Source: Motacilla alba alba
Lineage: Eukaryota; Chordata; Aves; Passeriformes; Motacillidae
Length of the DNA: 64,000 nt
Direction of reading: 5' to 3'
NCBI RefSeq assembly: GCF_015832195.1
Contig: NC_052046.1
Span: 17,972,161-18,036,160 of the forward strand
The notes beneath the pieces are model-generated. The model worked only from the letters and a program-made list of their open reading frames with translations. It did not search any database and was not told the origin of the DNA. This document shows, one piece after another, positions 38,393 through 51,415 of this stretch. How positions within the stretch are numbered: the first letter of the stretch is position 1; each line of letters starts with the position of its first letter. The position numbers and the translations under genes were made by a program.

Positions 38393-38862
38393 CTTAAGAC
38401 CATAAAAACTTCTATATGAATCAATTGAAGGTCTAGCCAATCCAGTGTCCTATTGCCAGCAGTGGCCTGCAAAAAGAGCTTAAAGAGAAGGATGAGAAAC
38501 AGGGGATGTAGGAAGCAATTATCCTCACCTCCAGTAACTGAGGGTTTAAGAATTTCCTGTGCTTAAATTTGCATCCGGACCATTGTGTCTAATAGCCATC
38601 AGTGGGTTTATCCTCCACAAATTCCCCTCTTTTTTTTTTCAATTCTTTTTATGCTGTGGCCTCCACAACTTCCTGGGGTAATGAATTCCACACTCCAATT
38701 AAGAAGCTATGTGGAAAAAGCATTTCCTTTTGTTTAAACTGGACTACTTCTTTTGGTGCCTCATTTATTTATTGTGAGAAGTCACGAAGAATCCATCTCT
38801 ACAAACATTTTTTTGTGGCGTTTATAATTTTGTAGTCTCCTATCATATTCTCTTCTTATTTT
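38393..38862 (-). mobile_element. Ancient CR1-type LINE 3' end relic
   Basis: On the minus strand this reads as the C-terminal end of a CR1-like ORF2 and its 3' UTR, of the kind shared with crocodilians and turtles. Features in minus-strand order are a degraded GATATGATAGAGGTC-like start at about 38855, a TGGAATTCATTACCCCAGG-like segment near 38680, a GATGGCTATTAGAC segment near 38600, and a CTGGATTGGCTAGACC segment near 38440, with the tail at 38393. All are heavily substituted. The element is long dead. Its survival in recognisable form may reflect a slow local mutation rate or reuse. Confidence 0.7.
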
Positions 38863-41800
38863 GCTTTTGTGGTTTTTTAAAATACTATTTCTTTGTTTGT
38901 TTTTTTTTTTTTAATTTCTTTGTTTTTATGATATTTGATTTCATTTTCCTGTCTTCTTGAGTCTTGCCAAGTAGTCCTCTTGAAGAAATCTGAGACTAAC
39001 TTGATTTAATCAGAATGACATACTGGGAAGGTCAAATGAAGAAAAAACCCCAATTAATTTAGTCCCTCTGTTTAGACAAAGTCTTCCAAAACCCATCACC
39101 ATCCTGGACTTCTCTGTAGCTTTTTCTGCTCTAAATATACAGTGAGGTGGATTGGTATGAACATTGACCTCTGATGTTTTTTGTGTATCAGGTTTCCTAC
39201 ATGGTTTCAGCTAGCCTAGTTTATGCATATCTATGTAAGGTTATGTATTCACCCACATAATATATTTTGCATTCACTAGAATTTCATTCATTGCTTTCTT
39301 CTGGTCACCCTGCTGTTCTCTGGTATTCTTCAGCAGATCTCCACAAGCAGTTTTAAGCTGGATGAGCCTGTTTCAAATACATTTGATTATATTGAACAAT
39401 TAAGTCACAAAGACTGTAAACTGGACTATTTGCTGGTCTGCTGAGAGCATCTGTGCAGTAGTAACAAGTATTATTTAAACATCACTTGTTACCTTTTTGG
39501 AACAGACTATTTCTTCAGCAATAAATACACATGAAGACTGTGAAGTCTGGGCTTCAACAGAGCAATCATCTGCAGTTTACCTGCATTCAACCCGGTCTTA
39601 ATACCAGCTACTTCTTGAGCAAGGCAGAGAAGCCATATGAATGCAACTTTCCCTCTATCTGGAAATTCAAATGCAGACAGGGAAAGCATATGGTATTTTA
39701 AAAAGAAAATGTCTTATGATCTGTGTATTAGTTCACGTAGTATAGAGGAAGTACACTTCTGCTGCTCCTAAAAATGTTTTTGTAGTCATCCTGCATGTGA
39801 AAATGTTGTTTTCCATAGCTGGGTTAGTCTGCATATCATTAGTAGTTGATATATGCACAACTGGTCAGCCAAACAGGAGGAGCTGCAATATAGCATGATG
39901 ACTCTTGGCTTTTTTATTTGCTTGTTTACAGGTAACTTTTACAACTCTTTATTATTTTTGTGGTTAAATTTTGGGAGTATGGGTTTTAATTTACTTTTAT
40001 TTATACCTGTGGACGGGGGTGCAAGGCAGACTTGTCCTTTTCCGTAAAACATTACCATGTCCTGAAATGGGAAAAAGAAGTTCTGTCAATATTAATGCAC
40101 TTATCTTTGTTGTCTGCCTGCATGGTTAATGCGTTGTTAAATCCAGAGAAAGAGAGGTATTGGTTTCTCTCTTTTTAAGACGAGCACATAAGAGATAGCT
40201 TCTGAGCTATCTGTCATGCTGGGAGATCATGTGCTGATAGAAGTTACAATATTTCAGCATTAAAAGCAATGAAGAAAGTACAACAGCCTGACTGAAGAGG
40301 TATTTCAAGATGTTTTTCCTTCTAGTGGGAAATATTTACATAGTTAAGCAGGTTTTTAGAAATCATTGCATTTAATTACTACCATTTAACTCTTGTACTT
40401 AAATTACATTAAGATATAAAAAAGGGAAAAATTGTATTTTTTAACAGATGATAAATGAGTTCACTTATGCATAGCAGTGGAGAATCAAAATACTTCAGAC
40501 TATTTTTCTGTTCCCTGGCATATGTTAAATACTGAGAATATATAGGTTTATCAGAAAACAGTATCAAACAAATGATACACTGAAAAATTCAGGGCACAGC
40601 TTTCTTCTTAAGGGAATTATTACAATTATTTACTAACATGACAGCGTCATTGTGACTTTTGTGTGTGAAAATATTGGTGGACATCACTGAGAAAGGTATT
40701 TTTGCAGAAGAGATTTTAATGAAGACAGAGTGGTACAGATTGCATGACTTTCAGCTAGGCAGGTTTCCTAGCTGGCCTGTTCAGTATGTGCATAATTTGC
40801 TTCCAGTTTCTACCCTCTAGAGAAACCTGTTCACTCCTCCTATGATCCTAAATGTAACAGCACTCCTGGTAATACCAGTTGCTAAGAATAACAAGTGAAA
40901 ATAGAGCCAAAGGGCTTAATGTGTTAATTGTTTTCAGAATGTTCCCAGTGCCAGTTTCCTTACTTTCTCTGTGAGCTGGTACTTTTTGTTAAATTAATGG
41001 AAATTATCCCTGCTGTTTCTGTGAAATGCAGGTACTTTATCTGAACTGAAACTCCTCTGCAGTTGCATGGTGTGGGTGGCAGAATGCTGAAATGCCTTTT
41101 AACTAATGTCCCCAGAATCGTGTTTATGGGATAACGCAAAGGCACAGTTTTGGAATTACACTTTCAGCACAGCTGTCATGTGGCAAATCTCTTGCTAGAA
41201 CTATATTTATGGGAATGGCATGAAAATAGCCTACCCGTGCTTCTCTAGTCTGAAGTCCTTTCTCTGCTAGCCATGGGTCTGCTTATGAAAAAGATGACAT
41301 GTGAAGAAAAAAGATGTGGGAGTTAAAATCCTTTGTATCAATGGTAATAGGGACTCTGCCACCTCCAGAGGGAGAATTGCTTATTTTATGTCAGAAGAGA
41401 CTGTAAAAAGATATTGGCATTTGAAAGGATTTTAATGGGGGAGAACATCAACAGTTTTTACCACTGTAAAGGTCAATTTACATGACACTGATGTCTGTTT
41501 TATAGCTTCTCTTAAACCTGAAATTTTCTGCCTTCTTTTTGTATGGCCCTTGGGGTTTGAAGACCTGACAATATACTAGTGTTTTCAGCAAGAGCTCTGC
41601 AGAGTCCCAGGTGAAAGCAGTCAGTTTTGCTCAACACAACCCACCCCCCCAACCCCACCCCACCCTGCTTATTGGCCTTGCTATTATTATATTGATGCTT
41701 CTTGGCCTTGCTACTTGGATTTCATTCAGCTCTAGTCCAGACTCTCAGTGGCAATGATTGGTGCCAGAGGCTCTGAAAGAAACTGGCCTTATTGATAGAT

Positions 41801-42787
41801 CTGAGCTAGCTTGTCTTCCTTCTCCAAGAGTAAATGTGGAATCATAACATTTTATGTAAGTTGTAAAAATAAGTGCATTTTCTAAAATTGTGGGCTGAGC
41901 TTCTTAGTGCTTAAGTTGCTAAGAAAAGCTGAAAAGTGTTAGAATACGGCAAGCAAGTGCTTGCCTGTGAATTTGTACTTCCACCCCTCACTTTTCAGTA
42001 CAGGACCCATGACAGAGCAGCCGTTGCAATCACCCAGGTAATGTAAAACTTAATCACACAAGGAATTTAAACTCCAGCCCAAGACCATAACTTGTTAAGG
42101 AAGAGCTTTGAAACTTGTCACATTTTAAGGCAATCTCATGTCATATACATGAGATAAGTGACTTAAAGCTCTTGGAATTCATCAACTTCAACACCACGTC
42201 ATTCAGGATTTTGCTGTTCTTATGGTGTCTTGTATGAGGCCTCACTTTCTGCTACTCTCTTTTAAAGCTTATTACTAGAAACAAATCTTCTAAACCGTAC
42301 TTGGTTTCTAAGTAAGGTTGAACTTCAGGTACAAACAATAAACACCCACAAGGAAGGTAAATACTGTTGGCTGCCTCTTCCAGGCTCTGTGCTCTTTGTC
42401 AAGAGCTGCCCCAGTCAAGAAGAGCTATTGGAACAGGCGTCTGTGCTGAAATATGTGGATTCTGAGAGCCTCTTCGTTGTCTTGCCTGATCCACACTCAT
42501 GCTCATTCTGATAATGTTTACAGTGAAGGCATTCATCTTGTCTTGTGTGCATCAAACTGTTTCCCTTACATTGTCTCAGGAATGAAACAATTGTCATTAT
42601 CTGATTCTCTCATGGAAATGAAGTTAGGGTGCAAGAAGGCAGCTGGCATAGCCGCTGACAGGCCTAGCAAGAACGTATGATGGAGTCTTAATGTAAAGAG
42701 GGAATCAAACTGCATCTGTCACCATACTTGAGGGAAAGTGTGTGGTAAGAAAGCAGGGTTCAGAGTCTAGGTAAATATGAGACAGGT
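38863..42787. other. Unannotated AT-rich stretch
   Basis: T-rich runs occur at 38898-38912. A C-rich run lies at 41640-41665. No gene or repeat family was recognised. Confidence 0.45.
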
Positions 42788-42811
42788 CTTTTTTTCTTTT
42801 TTCTTTTTTTT

Positions 42812-42856
<45 letters not shown>
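42788..42856. repeat. Long T-rich tract, about 69 bp
   Basis: TTTTTTC-type units at the left merge into an almost pure T run of over 40 bases. No poly(A) signal or recognisable retrocopy borders it on either side, so it is not clearly a retroposon tail. Confidence 0.9.
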
Positions 42857-42857
<1 letters not shown>

Positions 42858-45800
42858 GTGGGGTGGAAAGGGGAGGAGCAACAGAATTAAGTTTTCTACA
42901 CTTGGAGTACAAAATGATGATTTTAAATTCTTTATTCTGTCTGCCAGTGGGTTGTATTTATTTCCCTTTTGCTGTGTCTTTTTGTCCCAGAAAATTTCTA
43001 GTCATATGACTTCAAAGTTGTTAGAGCTTACAACATCAAGGCTGTGTTGGTGGTCTTGGTTTTCCATGGAGAATTTCCAGCTCTGTGTAATCACAGAGGG
43101 TGATGGAGGAAGGAAGGTGAGAGAGAGGTGATACAGATATATTGTAGTGTTAATATTAAGGTCCAACATTGCTTCAAGTCAGTCAAGCAGGAAATCCCAT
43201 TCCAGCCTGGAAGGGCCTAGTTTTGGTCCTCATATCATACCTGCATTTCATCCTCATATCCTACCTGCATTGATATAGGTTTACTGGAAAAAGAGGAAGG
43301 AAAATTTAAAAATCAAGTGTTCCTGTTACCAACACAGTCTTTGTTTTGTTTGAGTGTGGCTATCTCCATCTCTCCCTCCTACAAGATTGATACTGTGTTT
43401 TTCAATCACATATGCTTTGCATGTATTGATAAGGAACAATATTTACTGTGCTGCTCAGCTTTGACATAGCTGCATTAATGTTGCAGGTTACCTGCCCATG
43501 CTGGAATGAAAGTCTTGTGGCCCCTCTTAAGAGTTAGCATTTCTGCAATGGAAGTGAGAGACAAAAGTCATAAAGTAAAACAGACTTCCTATATATTTTA
43601 TCTTATTTTCCTCAGTTATGTTTGTATGTGGCACTGTTTGTTTTGCAGGTATGTCACCCTGAAAGGTGAGAATTATTTGAACGATGAGTTAGCCTACTTG
43701 TATTGGTGTCTTTTATTTTGTGATCTTCAGTTACCTTTGCAGGTAGGTATGTTCTGAGGTCTCAAAGATTCTTAGAAAAATTCTCAAGTTCTCTTGTTTA
43801 CTCATGTTTAGCAACATTTCTTATCCAAGAAATATTTAAGAGTAAAAAAAATTAAAGTCCTGCCTTGCTTTCTACACTGCTTGATTTCTTGTCAGCTGGC
43901 TTGGTCTGTTTTTATAATTTTTATGCCAATAAAAATCAGTTACAAAACTGTTGGCCTTGACTTAGTTAATGCTTATGAATTTTCTTTTCTAGTTGGCTCA
44001 TTATTCTGTTTCCACTAAAGGTGACCTGGTTGGATGATAGCTGATGTGTGTGAGAAGTATGGAGTGTAACTTATGCAGAGACTTGTGGTGCATGGTACTG
44101 ATCAGGCATGGCCTAAATTAACCCTGATCTGCACTGCTCAGCAAGGAGTTGTTGCTTCAGTAATTCAGTGAGTCCTCCCAGGAGAGGTAGGCATATGATG
44201 GATTTCTGAGGCCTGACAAAACCTGTCCATGAAGGTAACATTGGAGAAAGTCAGCTTAATTTGTTCTCTTGCTGTTTTGGCCTTTCAGTTTCATTTAGAA
44301 TCCTTCAGTTCAGTAGTTTTGAATTTCCAGTTTAATATGTTTTTGCTGTCTGGCAGAAATTACAGTATTTCTCAGTGTTTAAGGAAAATGCTGTGGGATG
44401 GGAGGAAATGAATGAGTATTTTCATGCAGTAAATGTTTCTTTTGAAGTTAGGGCTATAAGTGATATTTGAACCTCAAACACTGGTTTGGTAACAAACTAC
44501 CTAAGCCTATCAATAAATCAGCTTTTTTTCTATGGAGAATTTTTCTTCCTTTGAAATTGTTTTACAAATAGTGTAGTCTCATCTCATGGGATAAAGAGAG
44601 GATAATACTTATTCCAAAAACTTCACAAGGTCTCCTCCCTGAGTGCAAATGAATAGATAAATTAATTAAAATATCTCTAGAGAAGACATTTTACATGGAA
44701 TATAAGACACCCTATGCTTACCCTCTATCATATTTAGAATCTTATATACTGTTTTATTTTTGAGTGACATATGTGTTGGTATTTTACAGTAAAATTTTTA
44801 TACTGGGTTTTTCTGTCTAATGATCGAGGATGTTCTTGCAAAAGAGCAATAAAGCTCTAATGAAGAGTCATGACCTTTTTCATCCTGAAAGAATGAGCCC
44901 AAGAATGCTCTTTCTCTTTTGTTTCTGTGAGAAGCTGAACATCTGTAATCTGCACTGTACAGAAGTCAGTGTACCCAGAACACATCTTATGGCCAAAAAC
45001 CTGAAAACCATGCTGTGGTAGGTTAACAGAGAATCCTCTCTGAAGCAAGGAGCAAACTAAAGTTTTACCTGAAAATATATATCCCCAGACATCTGAAGAG
45101 GTCCCTAAGCCATCTAAAATTCCAGTATGACAACCATATGTCTTAAGGCAGACCCTGGTCTGTGTGATATAATTCAAAATAAAATTAGTTTTTCCACAAT
45201 AACAATCTTTTCTCCTGAACACAACTAATTTTTCATTTAACAGTGTCCAGTGAGATGTTGTCATCTTTCATGCAGGAAGAATGAACCCAGATGAGACAGA
45301 CCTTTCTACTCTAAGGACCATACCAATGAGATCTGGGTCCATGTTTTCACAGCAAGTGCTTTATGTAAAGACTGATTTCTTATTTCCAAATCTCTTTCCT
45401 CCTAAAGAGAAAAAGGCAAAGCAAAAGGTGAATCCTACTTCTTGGGCTTAAAGCTCTGCAGCTGATTGACATTATTTTGTTGTGTCTGAGATTGAAAGTA
45501 GACAACTGGCCCTCACAGAATGACCAAAATCATGTGATTAAGTCTTTAATGTGAAATCATTACCCGTTTAAACTGAAGGACTTGTTTTTGGCAATTACAT
45601 GACCTCTCATAGGAAAATGCAGAGAAAACTCACAAAATCTAAATTCTTTCAAAGCAGAGCTGGCTGTATAACTGCCATGTGTTCTTCTTAGGGAAATAGC
45701 TGCAAGGTTATTTGTTAGCCTGACAACAGAAAACATGCTGGAAGCCCTACAGGGCTCTGAGTTTCTCCTTACAGCCACAATCCAAACACTGGGTTTATCC

Positions 45801-48800
45801 ACAAAGTGATTCCCTAAGACATCCCCAAAATATGAAGCCCTTACTCTTCCCACTGACCAGGTTTTGCTGTCAGTTTTTGGCATTCATGTTGAGTACTTCT
45901 GGGAAGAGATATGTATGCTAGTAAATTACATTCTGCATTACTGAAGTTCTTTCAATCTTTGTTTAGGTTAGTCTGGGTCTTCCCTCTGCTCATATGAAGA
46001 TCCCTTTGCCATATCCTAATTGCTTCATGAGTCCTCAAACTATAGAGAAAACAAGGTTTGTGAGGGATGGAAAACAGATAGGCAGATATGTTTCTATACT
46101 TTCTTGCCTTTTGACATTTTTTTAAGTGATGAAACTAGCTTTAAGTGATGGTAAGAGCTGAAGATGAGCATTTATTCTTTATATCATTGTCCACTGATAC
46201 TTTATTATTTTGCAGGCATTATTCAACTTCTCATTTTGAAGTATTTTCAAATTATGACCTGTGTTTTTTTAATGGCGACCCATTAAGATATAAAAAGCAC
46301 ACAGGAGTTAACTGAAGAGAAAAAGGACCTCTCAATCCTTTGCTATCTGACATGCCTTAGTAACAGTCTATAGATGAGTCTTCACAATATTTTCTACCAT
46401 TGCTGTCAGTCAAGTTTCTATGGAATCACCTATATGCCTTTCTAAAGACTGCTCAAATGTTGAGCCCAGTTCTCTTGCAGTGTAGAGTAAGGTTTGGGAT
46501 GAGACACAGAGTAGTGTCGCTTTGAGAGTTATGCTGGTTATGCTAATGAAAACCAGCTGGAATCACTTATGAGCTGACTTTCCAAAAGGAATTATTTGTT
46601 GCACGCTCTATTTTATAGTCTGTCCTCTTTGCTGGAATTTGGAAGGATGAAGCTCATCAATCATCATCCTTCCAGTGCAGTGTGCAGGGTTTTGGGACCT
46701 TGGATCTTTAGTGTACCACCTAGTTTTCTCAAGCAAAAATTGATAGCACTGTGACTCATACCAGTGAAAGCTTCAGGCAGATTCCTTTCCCTTAGGGAAT
46801 GTGAGTATATTGTATGTACATATTGGGAGGAAAGGGACTAAGGGCAGGGAGAGAGCACTGAACTTCTGGAGCCATACTGGCTCCTGACTTACAGCTGTCG
46901 CTGACTCTTGCCAGTATTTCCAGAGAAGGTTACAACAAGTATTTGATTGATGGCTAGTTTGTGTTCATTTTTTCATCCTATTGACCATTTTAGATTTGCA
47001 CTTGAAGTCTGTGCCCTTATGACTAGCAGTGAAGAGCTTCACATCCCTTGCTTTTGTCAACAGCCACTGCCACTGCTTCCTGAATAGGGTACTACTACTC
47101 TGTTGAGTGAGTTCAGTATCTCTGCTCTGCATGTCTGCAGAGGTGCCACTTAGATTCTGTTTTGACAAAGAAATTACTAACTGGACTGATCCCAGGAGAG
47201 AAAAAGGCATGGGTGGTTTTAGCACTTAGGAAGCTTGGGTGGGTACACTCTGGGCTCAGTACTTAGGGAATTTCGGTGTGTAAACTGAAGCATGCTGAAA
47301 CCTTTTGTGCGTGTGGGATTTAACAACTCTGCTAATTCAGTGTAAAAAACAACTTTTCTATTTAGCAAAGACATCTCTCTTGGGAGAGAGCAGAACCTGA
47401 TAGCAATTTGAGTAGGATTTGAACTCTTTTTTGTGTTGTATTTCTGTTCTCTGTTACATAAGGGATGTTAGTCAACTGGGTTGTGTTAAGTAGCATCAAT
47501 ATTTGAACACAGGCTGGGGATGCTCTGCTACAGATAGCAGCAGTATATTTCTGAGATCAGTGCATTAATATATGTCCTTTCATTGGTGCAAAAGTAATTT
47601 GTTTCCACTTTTGGTGTTGTAGTAGAAGACTCTCACAGGTGGGAAGCTTTGTGCTGAACTTGCTAGAATGGCTGGAAAGTATAATTCAGACAAATTTTCT
47701 GAATTAGGGAAGCTGTATTGCCATTCTTGGATTTGGCGAAGATGAAAGCCAGGTGGGAAAGAAAAGAGAATACTTAAATATTGTTTGTTCCTTCCTAAAA
47801 AGAGCAGCTAATATAGTGTTTAAATGCTTCAGTTTTGAATTGAGAGTTGTGGACTATAAACAAGAAAGATCTTAAATCTTGGTGGATTATTTAATTCAGT
47901 CCTCATATTGTTAGAAAGATTTGGTAAATTATATGTGCCCTGGGTACAGATCCTATGTTTTGGAGTAGGTGATCTCCCTGGTAAGGTAGGTGGAAAAGAT
48001 AAGAGATACAATAATGAAGAAAGGCAATATTCAGCTACAACCTCTGTGATATCTATATCTTGTTTTCTCCCATATTAATATTAAGTTCAGAAACTGTTTG
48101 AGGCCATAAACAAATTTTAATGAGTGCAATCTGAAGGATTTGAACCTGAGTTTCTAACATTAGTAAACATGAACTCTACTCCCCACACTGAAAACCTGGA
48201 GAACAATTTAATTATCCACATTACATGAAAGGTTGTAGTGCAGTCTACATATATTCACCAGGCATAAGCAGAATCCAGAGTTATCAAATTATATATTTAT
48301 ATTTGCTGAATGCATTTGTCATAAATCTTCATTTAGATCTTGTAATCTCAATATTAAGAAAACCTTATTCAGTTGTCAGAAACTTTTTGAAGGCAACAGA
48401 GCAAGCTGCATTACTATCCAAATACTTGTATGTTTGCAGTGACTAAGTAGTATGCCAGTTTTCCTTTCAACACAAAATCTTATTATCCTTTTTATTATTA
48501 TCTCCACCTTTGTTTAAAATTTGCCTTGCATAAGTATTATATTTCAGGGGGAGCTAGAACAACAGAACTTTCTTTCTGTGTCCAGTATTCCTTTCTGTCC
48601 CTCCTTACTTGCGTGGTGTTTTTGAAGAAGTGCTGAAATGTAGACAAAATTTCCATAGGAAAAAAGGTGTCATTGGAAATTTGTAATAGTTTTGATCTTA
48701 GAGGGTCTAATTCAAATAATAAGTAAATCAGAACTCTTTGTGATAATGACTTCATGTATGATTCAAAGCATGCAGGAAAAGACAGATAAACAAAAAAGCA

Positions 48801-48906
48801 GAATAACTTGTTAAGTTTTCTGTGATTTAATGAGGGAGTGAACTTCTCTACTAACCACTGAAGAAACTGGATGGAATACTGGCCTTGTATTCAGTAACTC
48901 TGTGTT
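42857..48906. other. Unannotated stretch with one small tandem duplication
   Basis: Non-coding sequence. Minus-strand frames of 135 residues (44857-45264) and 107 residues (45560-45883) are open but match nothing I recognise. A 24-bp duplication lies at 43227-43274. Confidence 0.4.
43227..43274. repeat. 24-bp tandem duplication
   Basis: Two adjacent copies sharing TCCTCATATC then TACCTGCATT, with few differences. The feature is a simple local duplication. Confidence 0.8.
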
Positions 48907-49896
48907 TGTGGGGGTTGACTGGCTGGATTCCAATGTACACAACAAAACTGCTCTCTCACCTTCCTCCACAAATGGATGGGGGAGAAAAAAGTGTAGTGGA
49001 AGACTCATGAACTGAGACAAGGACAGAGAGAGAGAGATCACTCTTCAATTACCATTATGGGCAAAACAGACTTGACTTGGGGATAATAACTGAGTTTATT
49101 ACAGTTAAAATAAAAATCAGCACAGTATAACAGAAGTAAAACAAATCTTAACCACACCTTCCTCCACCCCTCCCTCCAGATTGCTTATGTTGCTGCTTAG
49201 GGAGAGTACTTTCAGTGCTCGGGCATAGGGTCCTTCCCACAGGAGACTCTTCTTCATGAATTTCTCCAGTGTGAGTCCCTTACTGTGGGGTGCAGTCCAT
49301 CAAGAGCAGCTTGCTCCAGCATGGGTCCCCCATGAAGTTGTAAGTCCTACCTGGAAACCTGCTCCAGCATGGGCTCCTCTCCCTGGGTCTACAGGTCCTT
49401 TCTAGGAACCTGTTTGAGCATGGGCTTCCCATGGGATCACAGCCTTTTTTTGAGCATCCACTTGCTGCAGCATGGATCTCTTTCATGGGCTGCAGGTAAA
49501 TCTCTGTATTCCCAGGGACCTCTGAGCATTGCAAGGGCACAGGTGCCTCACCATGGTCTGCACCATGGGCTGCAGGGGAGCCTCTTCTCTGGTGCCTGGA
49601 GCAAGCACCTCCTGTCCCTTCTTTTTTAGTGACCTTGGTATCTGTAGAGTGCTCTCTGCCTGCTCTTCTCTGGCTGAAATGACATCTGCATGATGACTCC
49701 TTTTCCTTCTGCAATATGTTAATGCAGAGATGCTCCCACCATATTGGATGAACTTGGCCTTGGCCAGTAGTGGGTCCCTGTTGGAGCTGGCTGGCATCGG
49801 CTCTGTCTGACATGGAGGAAGTTTCTCATAGCTTCTCATGGAATCAACCCCTGTAGCACCCCCACTACCAAAAACTGGCCATGCAGACCCAATGCA
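48907..49896 (-). mobile_element. Solo LTR of avian ERVL type with internal degenerate repeats
   Basis: On the minus strand this begins TGCATTGGGTCTGCATGG and ends AGTCAACCCCCACA. AATAAA lies at 49100-49095 and is followed by TCCCCAAGTCAAGTCTGTTTT-like sequence, an arrangement I recognise from avian ERVL-type LTRs. The middle (49280-49600) holds about six degenerate units built on CTCCAGCATGGG...ATGGGCTGCAG, which keep minus-strand frames of 177 and 179 residues open. The flanks do not give a clean duplication (AACAC after, GCAGC before, on the minus strand), so the insertion is old or the ends are slightly off. No internal retroviral sequence is attached. Confidence 0.75.
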
Positions 49897-50673
49897 GCTG
49901 CTTAAATAGAGCCAAGATTTCACTGGCTGTGTGATGTCTGGTACTGATTTGCAGTAAGGCCAGTCTGCATCATTCTGAGGGTCAGTTGGCTCTAATCTGG
50001 GAATAGTGGTATTTACCTCCAATTTTAAAACCTTTTTTTTTTTTTTTTTTTTTTTTTAATTAGGGCAATATAAGCAATTTTTTAGGCCAACAAGTACCCA
50101 GTTCTGGGAATAGAAGCATAGCAAAACAAAACCAACAATAATTGTCCTGGTGGTTTGTCCTGTGCTCAAATGCAAAGATGTGGGAAAATAAAATGATCTT
50201 CAGGTTGACAGAAGATGAACTCATGGAGAATAATGGGCACATATCTCAGTGATTAAACTCTTTTTAAAACATGTATTTTCCCATTAATTTGTTTCTGAAA
50301 TTCATGACATGGGGACATCCATGAGTCCTGCAGGAATAATTGTGATGTGGTGTCTGAACATGCACTTTCTTGGTGGAGCATTTTGTTGTGCTGTTGAAGT
50401 GTGTATTCAGGTTTCCAAAGGTAAGGACGTGGTCCTGTCATTGGGACAGAGAAATGGCTGCAGGCAAGCAAATGGGCATGTTCTGATTTAATCATTGCAC
50501 AGGTTTTCTGAGTATAGCTGTAGAACTCATTCTAACACTCAAGATGGCTACCACCATTTATTTTCTTCTTGTATCATGAACATCAAGCAACGAAAAAAGA
50601 CCAACCTCATACACTACTGGAAATGTTTGAACATTGCATAAAAGTTTAAGTACCTTATTTATCCAGTGAGGAA
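49897..50673. other. Unannotated stretch with poly(T)
   Basis: A pure T25 run lies at 50033-50057. Sequence 49897-50030 may be part of the neighbouring LTR or its flank. Otherwise nothing is recognised. Confidence 0.45.
50033..50057. repeat. Poly(T) run, 25 bp
   Basis: Uninterrupted T homopolymer. No poly(A) signal lies next to it on the minus strand, so a retrocopy tail is not supported. Confidence 0.9.
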
Positions 50674-51415
50674 ATAACAGAATCCTTAATGCTGGAAAAG
50701 ACTGAGATCATCAAGTCCCGCCTTTGAACACCAGATTGTCAGCACAAAATGCCATGTTGAGGTATTTCTTGAACACCTCCAAGGATGGTAACTCCACCAC
50801 TTCCCTGGACAACCTTTTCCAATATCTGATCACCCTTTCTGTGAAGGGTTTCTTCCTAATGCCCAATCTGAACCTTCCTTAATGAAGCTAGAGGCCATTT
50901 TTGCTTGTCCTGTTGCTTGCTACCCAGGAAAAGAGGCCAACCCCCACCTGGCCACAGCCTCCTTTCAGGCAGTGATAGAGAGTGATAAGGTCTCCCCTGA
51001 GCCTCCTTTTCTCCAGGATAAACACCCCCAGCTCCCTCAGCTGCTCCTCACAGGACCTGTGCTCCAGACCCTGCCCCAGCTCCGTTGCCCTTCTCTGCAC
51101 TCTCTCCAGCTCCTCAGTGTCTTTCCTGCAGTGAGGGCCCAGAGCTGGACACAGCACTCGAGGTGTGGCCTCACCAGTGCCCAGCACAGGGGGACAATCC
51201 CTGCCCTGCTCCTGCTGGCCACACCATTGCTGATCCAGGCCAGGATGCCATTGCCCTTCTTGGCCACCTGGGCACACCCTGGCTCATATTTAGTCACTGT
51301 CAACCAGCACTCTTCTGCCAGGCAGTTTCCAGCCGCTCTGTCCCAGCCTGTGGCACCGCCGGGGGTTGTTGGGACCCAGTGCCTGGTATTGTTGAACCTC
51401 ATACTATTGCTTAAC
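50674..51415 (-). mobile_element. CR1 LINE copy C, 5'-truncated
   Basis: Minus-strand CR1 3' end. The tail at 50674 gives AAGGATTCTGTTATTT on the minus strand. ORF2 C-terminal pieces follow the same two-frame pattern as copy [11 protein letters not shown] and [15 protein letters not shown] in one frame, ELERVQRRA and [16 protein letters not shown] in the other, with the frameshift near 51137. The block 50939-51287 differs from 1091-1439 by a single base (51084 G versus 1236 A, a CpG transition), while both flanks are far more diverged. The 5' end near 51415 reads TTGAACCTCATACTATTG, typical CR1 sequence. Confidence 0.93.

Noticed and set aside
42788..42856. Poly(T) tract as the tail of a processed pseudogene
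   Set aside because: No poly(A) signal lies just inside the run and the adjoining sequence gives no recognisable reversed transcript.
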